This document shows, piece by piece, positions 9,078 to 16,259 of a stretch of DNA of 64,000 nt. Source of the DNA: Candidatus Kuenenia stuttgartensis. GTDB lineage: Bacteria; Planctomycetota; Planctomycetia; Planctomycetales; Planctomycetaceae. Position numbers and translations under genes: made by a program. Position 1 is the first letter of the stretch. The number at the start of each line of letters is the position of its first letter. The stretch lies in assembly GCA_945861465.1 (NCBI GenBank), contig CAMAVB010000003.1, positions 1-64,000 on the forward strand. The letters run 5' to 3'. Below the pieces are notes generated by a model. That model saw only the letters and a program-made list of their open reading frames with translations, was not told where the DNA came from and searched no databases.

Positions 9078-9454
9078 GCGCGAAGAAGCGGAAATGGATC
9101 TACTTTGCCTGCCTGTTCCTGACGACCGTCGTCCTGCATACGTGCATTCGGATAGAAGTGCTCAACGCAAGATACAACCACTTTTTGCCGCGCACAGACT
9201 GGGAGAACGTCAATCAAAAATGGCGGTGTGCTGCATCGTCTCTGCTACTTCGATCGCTCGAACGCGACATCGCGAATGACCGATACCGCCGGTTTATGCA
9301 AGCACACCCCGACGAATCAGGCAGTGAACGTGATCAGTTTCTGGGCCCTTCTTACTCTGTCGCCGAGACAACTTTCATTGACGCCGAAATGGCCTACATT
9401 CGCGATTGGTGGCAGAAATGCATTGACATGTTCCCTCAACTTGCGTCCCCTTGA
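9074..9454 (+). CDS. Small single-pass membrane protein
   Basis: 126 aa. The ATG at 9074 overlaps the previous gene's stop, which decides the start. One N-terminal membrane segment (WIYFACLFLTTVVLHTCI, about residues 8-25) is followed by a polar domain rich in aromatic and charged residues (RDWWQKCIDMF at the end). No homology recognised. It is probably co-translated with the NPYAPP protein, and the pair may form one membrane unit. Confidence 0.55.
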   Translation: MSAKKRKWIYFACLFLTTVVLHTCIRIEVLNARYNHFLPRTDWENVNQKWRCAASSLLLRSLERDIANDRYRRFMQAHPDESGSERDQFLGPSYSVAETTFIDAEMAYIRDWWQKCIDMFPQLASP

Positions 9455-9530
9455 GACGACTGAAACAGCACGATACCGAAGTGCAATCACCGATGGCGAT
9501 TTTTTTTGAAATGGAAAGTTGTTCGCCTCC

Positions 9531-9848
9531 ATGCATCCGTTGATCCAAATCCCCCTGGTCGTTCTGGTTGCGGGTATGACAGGCGTCCTGTCTGTCACGA
9601 TTGTTTACTACATCAATTCGCTCTTATTTCGACGAGCAGGATCGCGATTAGAGACGACTTTCGGCATCGCTGCATTGGTGGGCCTTGCGATGTGCTCCGT
9701 GGGCAATGCCGTTGGCAGTCGGTGGCTGGCCGCCTTCTCAATCGTGCTCTGGGGTTGGGTCATATTTCCAGTCGTGCTGATACCGGCAATGATTCTCTGG
9801 AATGTGGGAGTTTGGTCCTGGCAGAAGATCACGGCATACATGAAATGA
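9531..9848 (+). CDS. Small polytopic membrane protein
   Basis: 105 aa, about three hydrophobic helices (IPLVVLVAGMTGVLSVTIVY; FGIAALVGLAMCSVGNAVG; LAAFSIVLWGWVIFPVVLI). ATG at 9531 preferred; a GGAAAG lies about 13 nt upstream, so a TTG at 9519 is possible. No named domain. It follows the two small membrane genes after a 76-bp gap and may belong to the same transcript. Coding status rests on strong hydrophobic periodicity. Confidence 0.55.
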   Translation: MHPLIQIPLVVLVAGMTGVLSVTIVYYINSLLFRRAGSRLETTFGIAALVGLAMCSVGNAVGSRWLAAFSIVLWGWVIFPVVLIPAMILWNVGVWSWQKITAYMK

Positions 9849-9929
9849 AACACGATACAAGGTGCCTTGCCCTGTGTCGCGATTTTGCATGAATTCACGT
9901 GCAAATCGGAAGTCGGAGTCACAGAAGAA

Positions 9930-10029
9930 GTAGGGTGGGACAAGCGGCTGATAAGCCGCGCCGGCCCACCACTGTGCTGTTGCACCCACGGTGGGCCGGC
10001 GCTCGCGTTGCTCGCTGGTCCCACCCTAC
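9930..10029. repeat. Palindromic element, family C (copy 3)
   Basis: A 100-bp inverted repeat starting GTAGGGTGGGACAAGCGG and ending CCCACCCTAC, between the convergent small membrane gene and the LysR gene. It is closest to the copy at 51805-51904 (GGGACAAGC subtype with GCCGCGCCGGCCCA). Confidence 0.88.
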
Positions 10030-10043
10030 AAATCCGTTGCATC

Positions 10044-11087
10044 CTATCGAATTGCTCGCCGTGGCTGTTCGTCGCTTTGTTCGCGATTGAAGATTGCGGT
10101 CACAGCATCTACCAGAAATGCGGCTGCTTCAGAAAGCTGCATGCCGGGGCGCTGATACAGGTGCATCTCTGTTGTTCCAAGTTCGTGACTGAGATCAATC
10201 GTGCCGATCGGATCGCTCAGACTCAGCACGCGGCGTTTTTCTTCATACGAGATTGCCAGTCCCAGACCGCGTTCCACCCAGTGACGCCGCACAGCGGCCT
10301 GAGGCACGATCAGGATACGACCCGTTGTCATCGGTTTCAAGAACTGAGTCAGCTTTGGAATGATAAGCGGTGCCGGGACCATCAGATTCTCTTCGCGAAT
10401 CCACTCGCGGAGCGTTGCGACCGAGGGCGGTCGGGAAAAATCGTGGCGGTAGGTGGCGTTGCGACTGTAGAGCAAAACGCGTCTCCATTCGCTGAGCGGT
10501 CGTGAAGCAAAGCCGTTATTGACATCCTTCGGGCCAACGGCAAAATCGACGCGGGAATTCAGCAGCCCGACGAGTTCGTGTGGTTCGCCCTCAACGATCT
10601 CCAGATCCACTTTCGGAAAATCGGCAAAGAATGCGGTCTCAGTGAGTACACGCGGAAAGAAATTCGTCGCCAGTGTATTCGTCAACCCGATGCGCACCAT
10701 GGACCGACCACTGGAAACGGTAATCTGCAACTCGCCGAGACGCGCCAGGACACCTCGCACTTCCTGACAAATCTGCTGACCGGCCCGTGTCAGTTGTGAA
10801 CCATTCTTTTTGCGGGTCAGCAGCATTTTCCGGCGAGCCTGCTTGCCGCCGAGTTTCGATTCCAGGTCATCGATTTCGCGGGACATCCCATTGCCGACCT
10901 TGAACCCGCGAGTCTTGAGCTTCTCGCCAAGTTCGTCGAGGCTCATCGGTTTGCCTTGGTTTTCTTCGAAGATCTCGCCGATGGACACAATCTGGCGCAG
11001 ATCATTAACGGTCAGCGAGCCATCGATCATCGTGGGGATTCCCGAGTCAGGTTCGAGAGTGAGAACGATCCGGCGCAAATACTCCAC
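10044..11087 (-). CDS. LysR-type transcriptional regulator with extended DNA-binding domain
   Basis: 347 aa from a GTG at 11087 (an ATG at 11030 is an alternative). Residues about 25-125 form a DNA-binding segment longer than the standard LysR winged helix: LTVNDLRQIVSIGEIFEENQ, then a helix pair and LTRAGQQICQEVRGVLARLG, which is the usual LysR wing and linker. From about 130 on there is a type-2 periplasmic-binding fold (MVRIGLTNTLATNFFPRVLT; LVGLLNSRVDFAVGP; GLGLAISYEEKR). It would bind a small ligand and regulate nearby or distant genes. It is divergent from the VirD4-like gene with a 283-bp shared upstream region, making that gene a candidate target. Confidence 0.82.
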   Translation of the reverse strand: MEYLRRIVLTLEPDSGIPTMIDGSLTVNDLRQIVSIGEIFEENQGKPMSLDELGEKLKTRGFKVGNGMSREIDDLESKLGGKQARRKMLLTRKKNGSQLTRAGQQICQEVRGVLARLGELQITVSSGRSMVRIGLTNTLATNFFPRVLTETAFFADFPKVDLEIVEGEPHELVGLLNSRVDFAVGPKDVNNGFASRPLSEWRRVLLYSRNATYRHDFSRPPSVATLREWIREENLMVPAPLIIPKLTQFLKPMTTGRILIVPQAAVRRHWVERGLGLAISYEEKRRVLSLSDPIGTIDLSHELGTTEMHLYQRPGMQLSEAAAFLVDAVTAIFNREQSDEQPRRAIR

Positions 11088-11370
11088 ATAAGTTTTACGG
11101 TGCGGATGCCGTGTGTGGAAGAGTCGTCTGAAAAGATTTTTGTTCGCTCGGAATTCCTGCGGCTTCTGTCAACGTCTCGGTGTGTTCCTTCGCACCACAG
11201 GGAGAGGACCCGGATGCATCGTGCGAAATTATGCACCGAGTGAATGTGAGCGGAATCCGCTCTCAGAAAACTCGCGAAACACAGAATCATTCTGTCTGGA
11301 AAATCATTGCCGCTCCGGCCAACGATGCCGTCCGTCTGATCTTTTTCCTTGATCGTTTCGGAGAATGTCA
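11088..11370. promoter_or_regulatory. Divergent intergenic region between LysR gene and VirD4-like gene
   Basis: 283 bp separate the divergently transcribed regulator and ATPase genes. LysR regulators commonly bind such regions and autoregulate. I could not identify a confident T-N11-A operator or sigma-70 boxes by eye. A GGAG at 11360-11363 lies 7 nt before the ATG at 11371, the best start for the downstream gene. The regulatory role is inference from layout only. Confidence 0.35.
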
Positions 11371-12717
11371 ATGATAATGGCGACCCCTGAGAATCTGTTT
11401 GATGGTTTGTTTCTGGGCTGGATCAAGAGTCAGACGCATCGCCGATTCGGATTCCGCAGCGAAGCATCGACCGCAGATTATGCGTCAAGTTCAGCGGAAA
11501 GCGATTCGACTCCGGTGACGTATGTAGGCGATTCGCATCTGATGACGTTCGCTCCGACAGGATCCGGAAAAGGCCGCGGATTGATTATTCCCACGCTGTT
11601 GAGCTACACCGGTTCGGTGGTTGTGATCGATCCCAAGGGCGAAAACTATGCCGTGACCGCTCGGCGGCGACGGGAAATGGGACACAAAGTCGTGGTGCTG
11701 GATCCGTTCGGGCGCGCGACTCGTGGCAAGGAGCAGGGTGACAAATTCAATGCGTTCGACATGTTCAAACTCCCGGGAACCATTATCGATGCCGATGCGA
11801 ACATGCTGGCCTGGCAACTGGCCGCCGGGCATTCTTTTTCAAAAGATCCGTTCTGGGACATCACTGGTTCTTCGTTCTTGTTCGGCCTGATCGCCCATGT
11901 GGTGACGGCGTTTGAGGAGCCCGAGCGGAACCTCAATCAAGTTCTGAAGTATCTGTACGCTGAAGACGTGATTTACGGTCTGGCGGTGCTCCTGGATTCA
12001 AAGACAGTCAAGTGCCCGCACGCACACCGGGAGATTGCGTCGTTCCTGCAGTTGCCGGATCGCGATACGCGACCGTCGGTACTGGCAACGGCGCTGAGCT
12101 GGGTCAAGTCGCTCAATACGCAGTGTGTGGAAGAAACATTGGAGTCATCGACATTCGATCTCAATGATCTGCTCGAAGGGAAACCGATCTCGATCTATCT
12201 GTGCATTCCTCCGGACAAACTCACATCCCACAAAGCATTGCTGCGAATGTGGATCGCCGCGTTGCTGACGACGGTGCTGCGACGTGAAAAGTGTCCGGAA
12301 AAGAAGACGCTGTTTATCCTGGACGAGTGCGCTCAGTTGGGAACGATGCCGTTGCTCGAACAGGCAGTCACACTGCTGCGCGGATATGGGTTACAGGTCT
12401 GGACGTTCTGGCAGGACATGGAACAGGTGCGATCCAACTATCCCAGTCGGCACGAAACATTAATCAACAATGCAGCGGTGCTGCAGGCGTTTGGAATCAG
12501 CAACAGCATGATGGCCCGGCAGTTGACTGAAGTACTTGACTGTTCGTCGGCTGATCTGCTGGCGATGAAAAATGAAGAGTCGCGCGTGTTCATGAAAGGG
12601 CAGGGCAGTCGCACCTGCCGACTGCCGGATTACCTGAACGATGCTGCGTTTAGAGGACTGTGGGATAACAATCCGTTCTTTGGAGGACCTTCGGCCGGTG
12701 GAACACCCAACCCTTGA
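11371..12717 (+). CDS. VirD4/TraG-like type IV secretion coupling ATPase, soluble
   Basis: About 448 aa. Coupling proteins use ATP to feed DNA or protein substrates into type IV secretion channels. Walker A is FAPTGSGKGRG (about 61-70), preceded by the typical beta-strand, and is followed by GSVVVIDPKGENYAVTA, a signature of TraG/VirD4 proteins. Walker B is KTLFILDECAQLG (about 310-322), then LLEQAVTLLRGYGLQVWTFW. The usual N-terminal pair of membrane helices is missing; only about 50 residues precede the P-loop region. No relaxase, VirB or pilus gene lies nearby. Start chosen by GGAG spacing. It may have a role other than conjugation. Confidence 0.88.
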   Translation: MIMATPENLFDGLFLGWIKSQTHRRFGFRSEASTADYASSSAESDSTPVTYVGDSHLMTFAPTGSGKGRGLIIPTLLSYTGSVVVIDPKGENYAVTARRRREMGHKVVVLDPFGRATRGKEQGDKFNAFDMFKLPGTIIDADANMLAWQLAAGHSFSKDPFWDITGSSFLFGLIAHVVTAFEEPERNLNQVLKYLYAEDVIYGLAVLLDSKTVKCPHAHREIASFLQLPDRDTRPSVLATALSWVKSLNTQCVEETLESSTFDLNDLLEGKPISIYLCIPPDKLTSHKALLRMWIAALLTTVLRREKCPEKKTLFILDECAQLGTMPLLEQAVTLLRGYGLQVWTFWQDMEQVRSNYPSRHETLINNAAVLQAFGISNSMMARQLTEVLDCSSADLLAMKNEESRVFMKGQGSRTCRLPDYLNDAAFRGLWDNNPFFGGPSAGGTPNP

Positions 12718-12794
12718 CGCGAGCTACGGACTAACGATTCTGATGTAGTTATCGGCCTGCTGGATTATCGCCGCCGGATGTTCATCTGCGGATA

Positions 12795-12905
12795 CTGAAA
12801 GCCTTTGAGTCGTGTGATGCTGCGTTCAGCAAGCCGCCTGTAAGCGGCAAGCTCAGCATTCGGCGAAGTTGATATGCTTTACGCGGCTAAGCGAATGTGC
12901 CGTCT
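12795..12905. repeat. Short stem-rich segment between convergent genes
   Basis: Between the VirD4-like and OsmC stops (200 bp) there is a stem GCCGC-CTGTAA-GCGGC and a longer imperfect repeat of GCGGCTAA/TTAGCCGC type. It could end both convergent transcripts. There is no U-tract, so it is not a classical terminator. Confidence 0.4.
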
Positions 12906-12917
12906 TTAGCCGCAGGT

Positions 12918-13433
12918 TTATGTCACTCGAATCGCACTCACTGGCACCGCGTGCTGTAGTGTCTGCAGGACTACGCAGTAGCGTTCCGTGAGCTGAATCA
13001 GCTTGTCCAGCTGTGCAGCGGGAACATCAGAGTCAATGTGAAATCGAAGTGCGATGCTCGTGAATCCCACCGGCACTGTTCGATCTACTCCCAGCGTGCC
13101 TCTGAAGTCCATGGTTCCGATGGCTTCAATGTTCGCATCGCGGATCTCCAGCCCCATGGCCGTTGCCACTGCGGCCATCGTCGTTCCGGCGCAGGTGGCA
13201 AGAGCCTGCAACAGGAGGTCGCCGGAGCAAGCCGCCGTTCCGTCGCCGCCTGCCATGGGATGTAATCCGGCGATGATTTCAATGCCATCGTTGGCCAGAA
13301 TCGGTACACGGCAGGTGACACCTTTGAAATCCACGATCCCTGTAGCGCGAATCTCAGCGATGGCGGTTTCAGGACGTGCCTGGTAGAGCTGTTTAAGTGG
13401 CGTTTGCAGGGACTTGAGTGCGTCGCGATCCAT
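12918..13433 (-). CDS. OsmC/Ohr-family protein
   Basis: 171 aa. OsmC-like proteins reduce organic hydroperoxides through two cysteines. Here the first conserved Cys is in LLLQALATCAGTTMAA (about residue 75) and the second in LTERYCVVLQTL (about 155), matching the family's peroxidatic and resolving positions. The N-terminal strand region (ATGIVDFKGVTCRVP) and the GGDGTAACSGDLLL segment also fit. Clearly OsmC superfamily; closer to the YhfA/OsmC-like branch than to Ohr is my impression only. Divergent from the ROK-ppx-ppk operon with 154 bp between starts. Confidence 0.88.
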   Translation of the reverse strand: MDRDALKSLQTPLKQLYQARPETAIAEIRATGIVDFKGVTCRVPILANDGIEIIAGLHPMAGGDGTAACSGDLLLQALATCAGTTMAAVATAMGLEIRDANIEAIGTMDFRGTLGVDRTVPVGFTSIALRFHIDSDVPAAQLDKLIQLTERYCVVLQTLQHAVPVSAIRVT

Positions 13434-13587
13434 AGACTGTACTTCCCAGAAAAATCCTGATTCCTGTCGAATCGATCGATCCGATGGAGTCGAGTCATCT
13501 CAACTGCTATGCTTCCGCCCGCAAGATTAACAGAAATCGCGGCGAATGTGTTTCGGGCGACTGCTAAAACGAGGCATTGGACTGATC

Positions 13588-14592
13588 ATGAGTACCGATA
13601 TACCAAAACGCCGAATCTGGATTGGCTTTGACCTCGGCGGCACCAAGATGATGGCCGTCGTGTTCGACGATAAGCTGCAGGTTCTGGCAAAAAAACGTCG
13701 CAAGACGCGGGGTAGCGCGGGCGAGCAGGTTAGCCTGGAGCGCTTGGCGGAAACCATTTTGCAGGCGCTGACCGAGGCTGACGTGTCGGCGGAGGAGATC
13801 GCGGGGATTGGTGCAGGTGTTCCGGGGCCACTGGATCTGCAGAAAGGCATCATTCTGGAAGCTCCGAATCTGGGCTGGAAAAATGTGGACCTGCAGGAAT
13901 TCCTTTCAAAGCGATTCAAGTGCCCTGCACTCATCTGCAACGACGTTGATGCGGGTGTATTTGGTGAGTACACGAGCGGAGCAGGGCAGGGGGCTCGTTG
14001 TGTGCTGGGTGTGTTCCCAGGCACAGGCATTGGAGGCGGCTGCGTGTATGAAGGCAGGATCTTCCGGGGATCACGATCTTCGTGCATGGAAGTGGGATAT
14101 TTGCAAATGGGAACGACCGGAGCTGCCGCAGGAGTTGGTCCAGTGGGGACCCTGGAGGGAATTGCCAGTCGACTTGCAATTGCTGCTGAAGCCGCAAAAG
14201 CTGTGTACCGTGGCCAGGCACCGCATTTGAAGGGACTATCTGGCACGGATATTGCGAAGATTCGCAGTTCCTCCCTGGCAAAGTCAATCGAAATGGGTGA
14301 CAAAGTAATTGAGGAAATTGTGCGTCGAGCCGCGGAAGAGGTCGGAAGAGGAATCGGCAGCCTGATTAATATTCTGGCACCGGATGTTGTCATTTTGGGC
14401 GGCGGACTGGTGGAGGCCATGCCCAAACTGTATCTCGAATCAGCAAAGGAAGGAGTGCGCCGAAACGTATTGCCCTCCCTAGCAGATTGTGCGAAGCTCA
14501 AAATCAGCGAACTTGGTGACCTCGCCGGTGCAACTGGTGCAGCCGCATGGGTTCGACAGGAAATGGGATCGAAAGACGCGAAGAAAGTCTGA
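13588..14592 (+). CDS. ROK-family sugar kinase (glucokinase-like), lacks zinc motif
   Basis: 334 aa from the ATG at 13588. ROK kinases phosphorylate glucose or other hexoses. The phosphate-binding motif GFDLGGTKMMAVVFD is at about residues 11-25; GIGAGVPGPLDLQKG at about 72-86; the catalytic Asp in ICNDVDAGVFGEY (about 115); and GVFPGTGIGGGCVYEG at about 138-153. ROK proteins usually carry a His after Glu-hydrophobic-Gly and a CxCGxxGC zinc motif. Here the corresponding stretch reads EVGYLQMGTTGAAAGVGPVG with no Cys or His, so the zinc site is lost. It is the first gene of a tight operon with ppx (8-nt gap) and ppk1. A polyphosphate-dependent glucokinase is a reasonable hypothesis. Confidence 0.88.
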   Translation: MSTDIPKRRIWIGFDLGGTKMMAVVFDDKLQVLAKKRRKTRGSAGEQVSLERLAETILQALTEADVSAEEIAGIGAGVPGPLDLQKGIILEAPNLGWKNVDLQEFLSKRFKCPALICNDVDAGVFGEYTSGAGQGARCVLGVFPGTGIGGGCVYEGRIFRGSRSSCMEVGYLQMGTTGAAAGVGPVGTLEGIASRLAIAAEAAKAVYRGQAPHLKGLSGTDIAKIRSSSLAKSIEMGDKVIEEIVRRAAEEVGRGIGSLINILAPDVVILGGGLVEAMPKLYLESAKEGVRRNVLPSLADCAKLKISELGDLAGATGAAAWVRQEMGSKDAKKV

Positions 14593-14600
14593 CACCAGCA

Positions 14601-16241
14601 ATGACAACGAGGAACGAGATCACTCAGAGTGACCCGCCGGTTCGCAAAGACGCGGCTCCAGAAGCAGCGGCAGAGCCGGTGCGGGGAGCAAATGTGTTTC
14701 CCCTGGCCGTAATTGAACTCGGGACATCCGCCATTCGCATGGCAATAGGTGAGAGCGATGGGACTTCCCGCGTCCGCGTCCAGGAGCAGCTTGTGCGCGG
14801 TTTGAGCCTGGGAAAAGACACCTTTACTCAGGGCGAGATCCAGCGCACGACGCTGCAGGAGACGATCAAGATTCTGAAGAGTTACCGCCGCAAGCTGAAA
14901 GAGTATCAGTGCAGCGACCCAAAACACATCCGCATTGTGGCCACAAGCGCTGTCCGCGAAGCCACAAATCGGATCGAAGTGCTGGACCGCATTTATACGG
15001 CGACCGGACTTTCGGTTGAGATGATTGACGACGCTGAAATCGCGCGCGTGACGTACCTTGGTGTTCGCCCGCTGCTCCAGAATGACGCCACGTTGGCTGA
15101 TGGGCTGACCGTCGTTGCCGAAGTGGGCGGAGGTAACACGGAAGTGCTGGTTTTGAAGGGCAAAGACATTATTCACTCTCAGCCCTACCGTCTGGGCTCG
15201 CTGCGGCTCCAGCAGATGATTCTGCATTCGCAGACCACGCGGAGTCGGATGGGGAGTATTATGACCGGTCAGATTGACCGGACGCTCGAGCCGCTGTTGG
15301 ATCTTATTCCGAAAGGCAGCCCAGTCGAATACGTCGGCCTTGGCGGAGATATGCGATTTGCTGCAAGGGAACTCGGCGTTGAACTTCCGGCATTCGGCCT
15401 GAGTCGAATCGCGGTTGCAGATCTTGAAGTACTCACGGCCAAACTGCTGTCGCTGACCGTCGATCGCATTATGCGAAAACACCACCTGGAACTGTCTCAG
15501 GCCGAGACACTGGTTCCCGCGCTGTTGGCGAACCTGCGACTGGCACAGATGCTCGGTTGTTCGAATCTGCACATCACGGGACTCAATCTCCGCGATGCGT
15601 TGTTGCAGGGAATGCTGAGGTCAAACGACTGGTCGAACGACTTCTGTGATCAGATCGTCAACGCAGCCAGCGAACTGGCTCGAAGGTATCAGGTCGATTT
15701 ACAGCACGCGCGTCATGTCGCTGAGCTGGCTCGGACGCTTTTCCGTTCACTGCAGTCTGAACACCACATGGATGCGCGGTGCGAAACGTTGCTGTACGTC
15801 GCCGCACTGCTGCATGAGATAGGTCTGTTTGTGGGTGTGTCGGGCTATCACAAGCATTCGCACTATCTGATTTCGCACAGTGAGTTATTCGGACTGAATG
15901 AACAGGATCAACAACTGGTGGCCATGATCGCCCGATATCACCGTCGTGCAGCACCGAAACCGACGCACGAGTTATTTGCCCGACTGGATCGGGACAATCG
16001 CGTCGTTGTCTCGAGACTGGCGGGAATTCTGCGTGTTGCCGTCGCGCTGGATCATACGGGAAGCCAGCGCGTGCGTGACATCGAATGCACGATCGAACGT
16101 CACCGTCTGGTAGTCACCGTGAGAAATTCTGCCGGCGACCTGTCGCTGGAACGGATGGAATTGCGTCAGAAAGCCCTCCTCCTGGAAGACACCTTCGGGC
16201 TTGGTGTGCTGCTCCGTGAATCGCCGCGGTCAACTGCATGA
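14601..16241 (+). CDS. ppx: Exopolyphosphatase / guanosine-pentaphosphate phosphohydrolase with HD-type domain
   Basis: 546 aa from the ATG at 14601. The Ppx/GppA protein is of the ASKHA actin-like fold. The N-terminal phosphate motif VIELGTSAIRMAIGE (about residues 37-51) is followed by VATSAVREATNRIEVL (about 113-128), the second phosphate loop TVVAEVGGGNTEVLVLKG (about 168-185), and VEYVGLGGDMRFAAR. The C-terminal 200 residues form an HD-like helical domain (LLYVAALLHEIGLFVG, then MIARYHRRAAPK). Predicted to hydrolyse terminal phosphates of inorganic polyphosphate and perhaps pppGpp. Co-transcribed with the ROK kinase upstream (8 nt) and ppk1 downstream (18 nt), joining synthesis and breakdown of polyphosphate. 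Confidence 0.92.
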   Translation: MTTRNEITQSDPPVRKDAAPEAAAEPVRGANVFPLAVIELGTSAIRMAIGESDGTSRVRVQEQLVRGLSLGKDTFTQGEIQRTTLQETIKILKSYRRKLKEYQCSDPKHIRIVATSAVREATNRIEVLDRIYTATGLSVEMIDDAEIARVTYLGVRPLLQNDATLADGLTVVAEVGGGNTEVLVLKGKDIIHSQPYRLGSLRLQQMILHSQTTRSRMGSIMTGQIDRTLEPLLDLIPKGSPVEYVGLGGDMRFAARELGVELPAFGLSRIAVADLEVLTAKLLSLTVDRIMRKHHLELSQAETLVPALLANLRLAQMLGCSNLHITGLNLRDALLQGMLRSNDWSNDFCDQIVNAASELARRYQVDLQHARHVAELARTLFRSLQSEHHMDARCETLLYVAALLHEIGLFVGVSGYHKHSHYLISHSELFGLNEQDQQLVAMIARYHRRAAPKPTHELFARLDRDNRVVVSRLAGILRVAVALDHTGSQRVRDIECTIERHRLVVTVRNSAGDLSLERMELRQKALLLEDTFGLGVLLRESPRSTA

Positions 16242-16259
16242 TCGTCCTGGAAATCAACT

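Noticed and set aside
13527..15572. 681-aa minus-strand open frame
   Set aside because: It lies antisense to the ROK kinase and ppx genes, which have strong motifs; its Ser/Pro/Arg/His-rich translation is a frame shadow.
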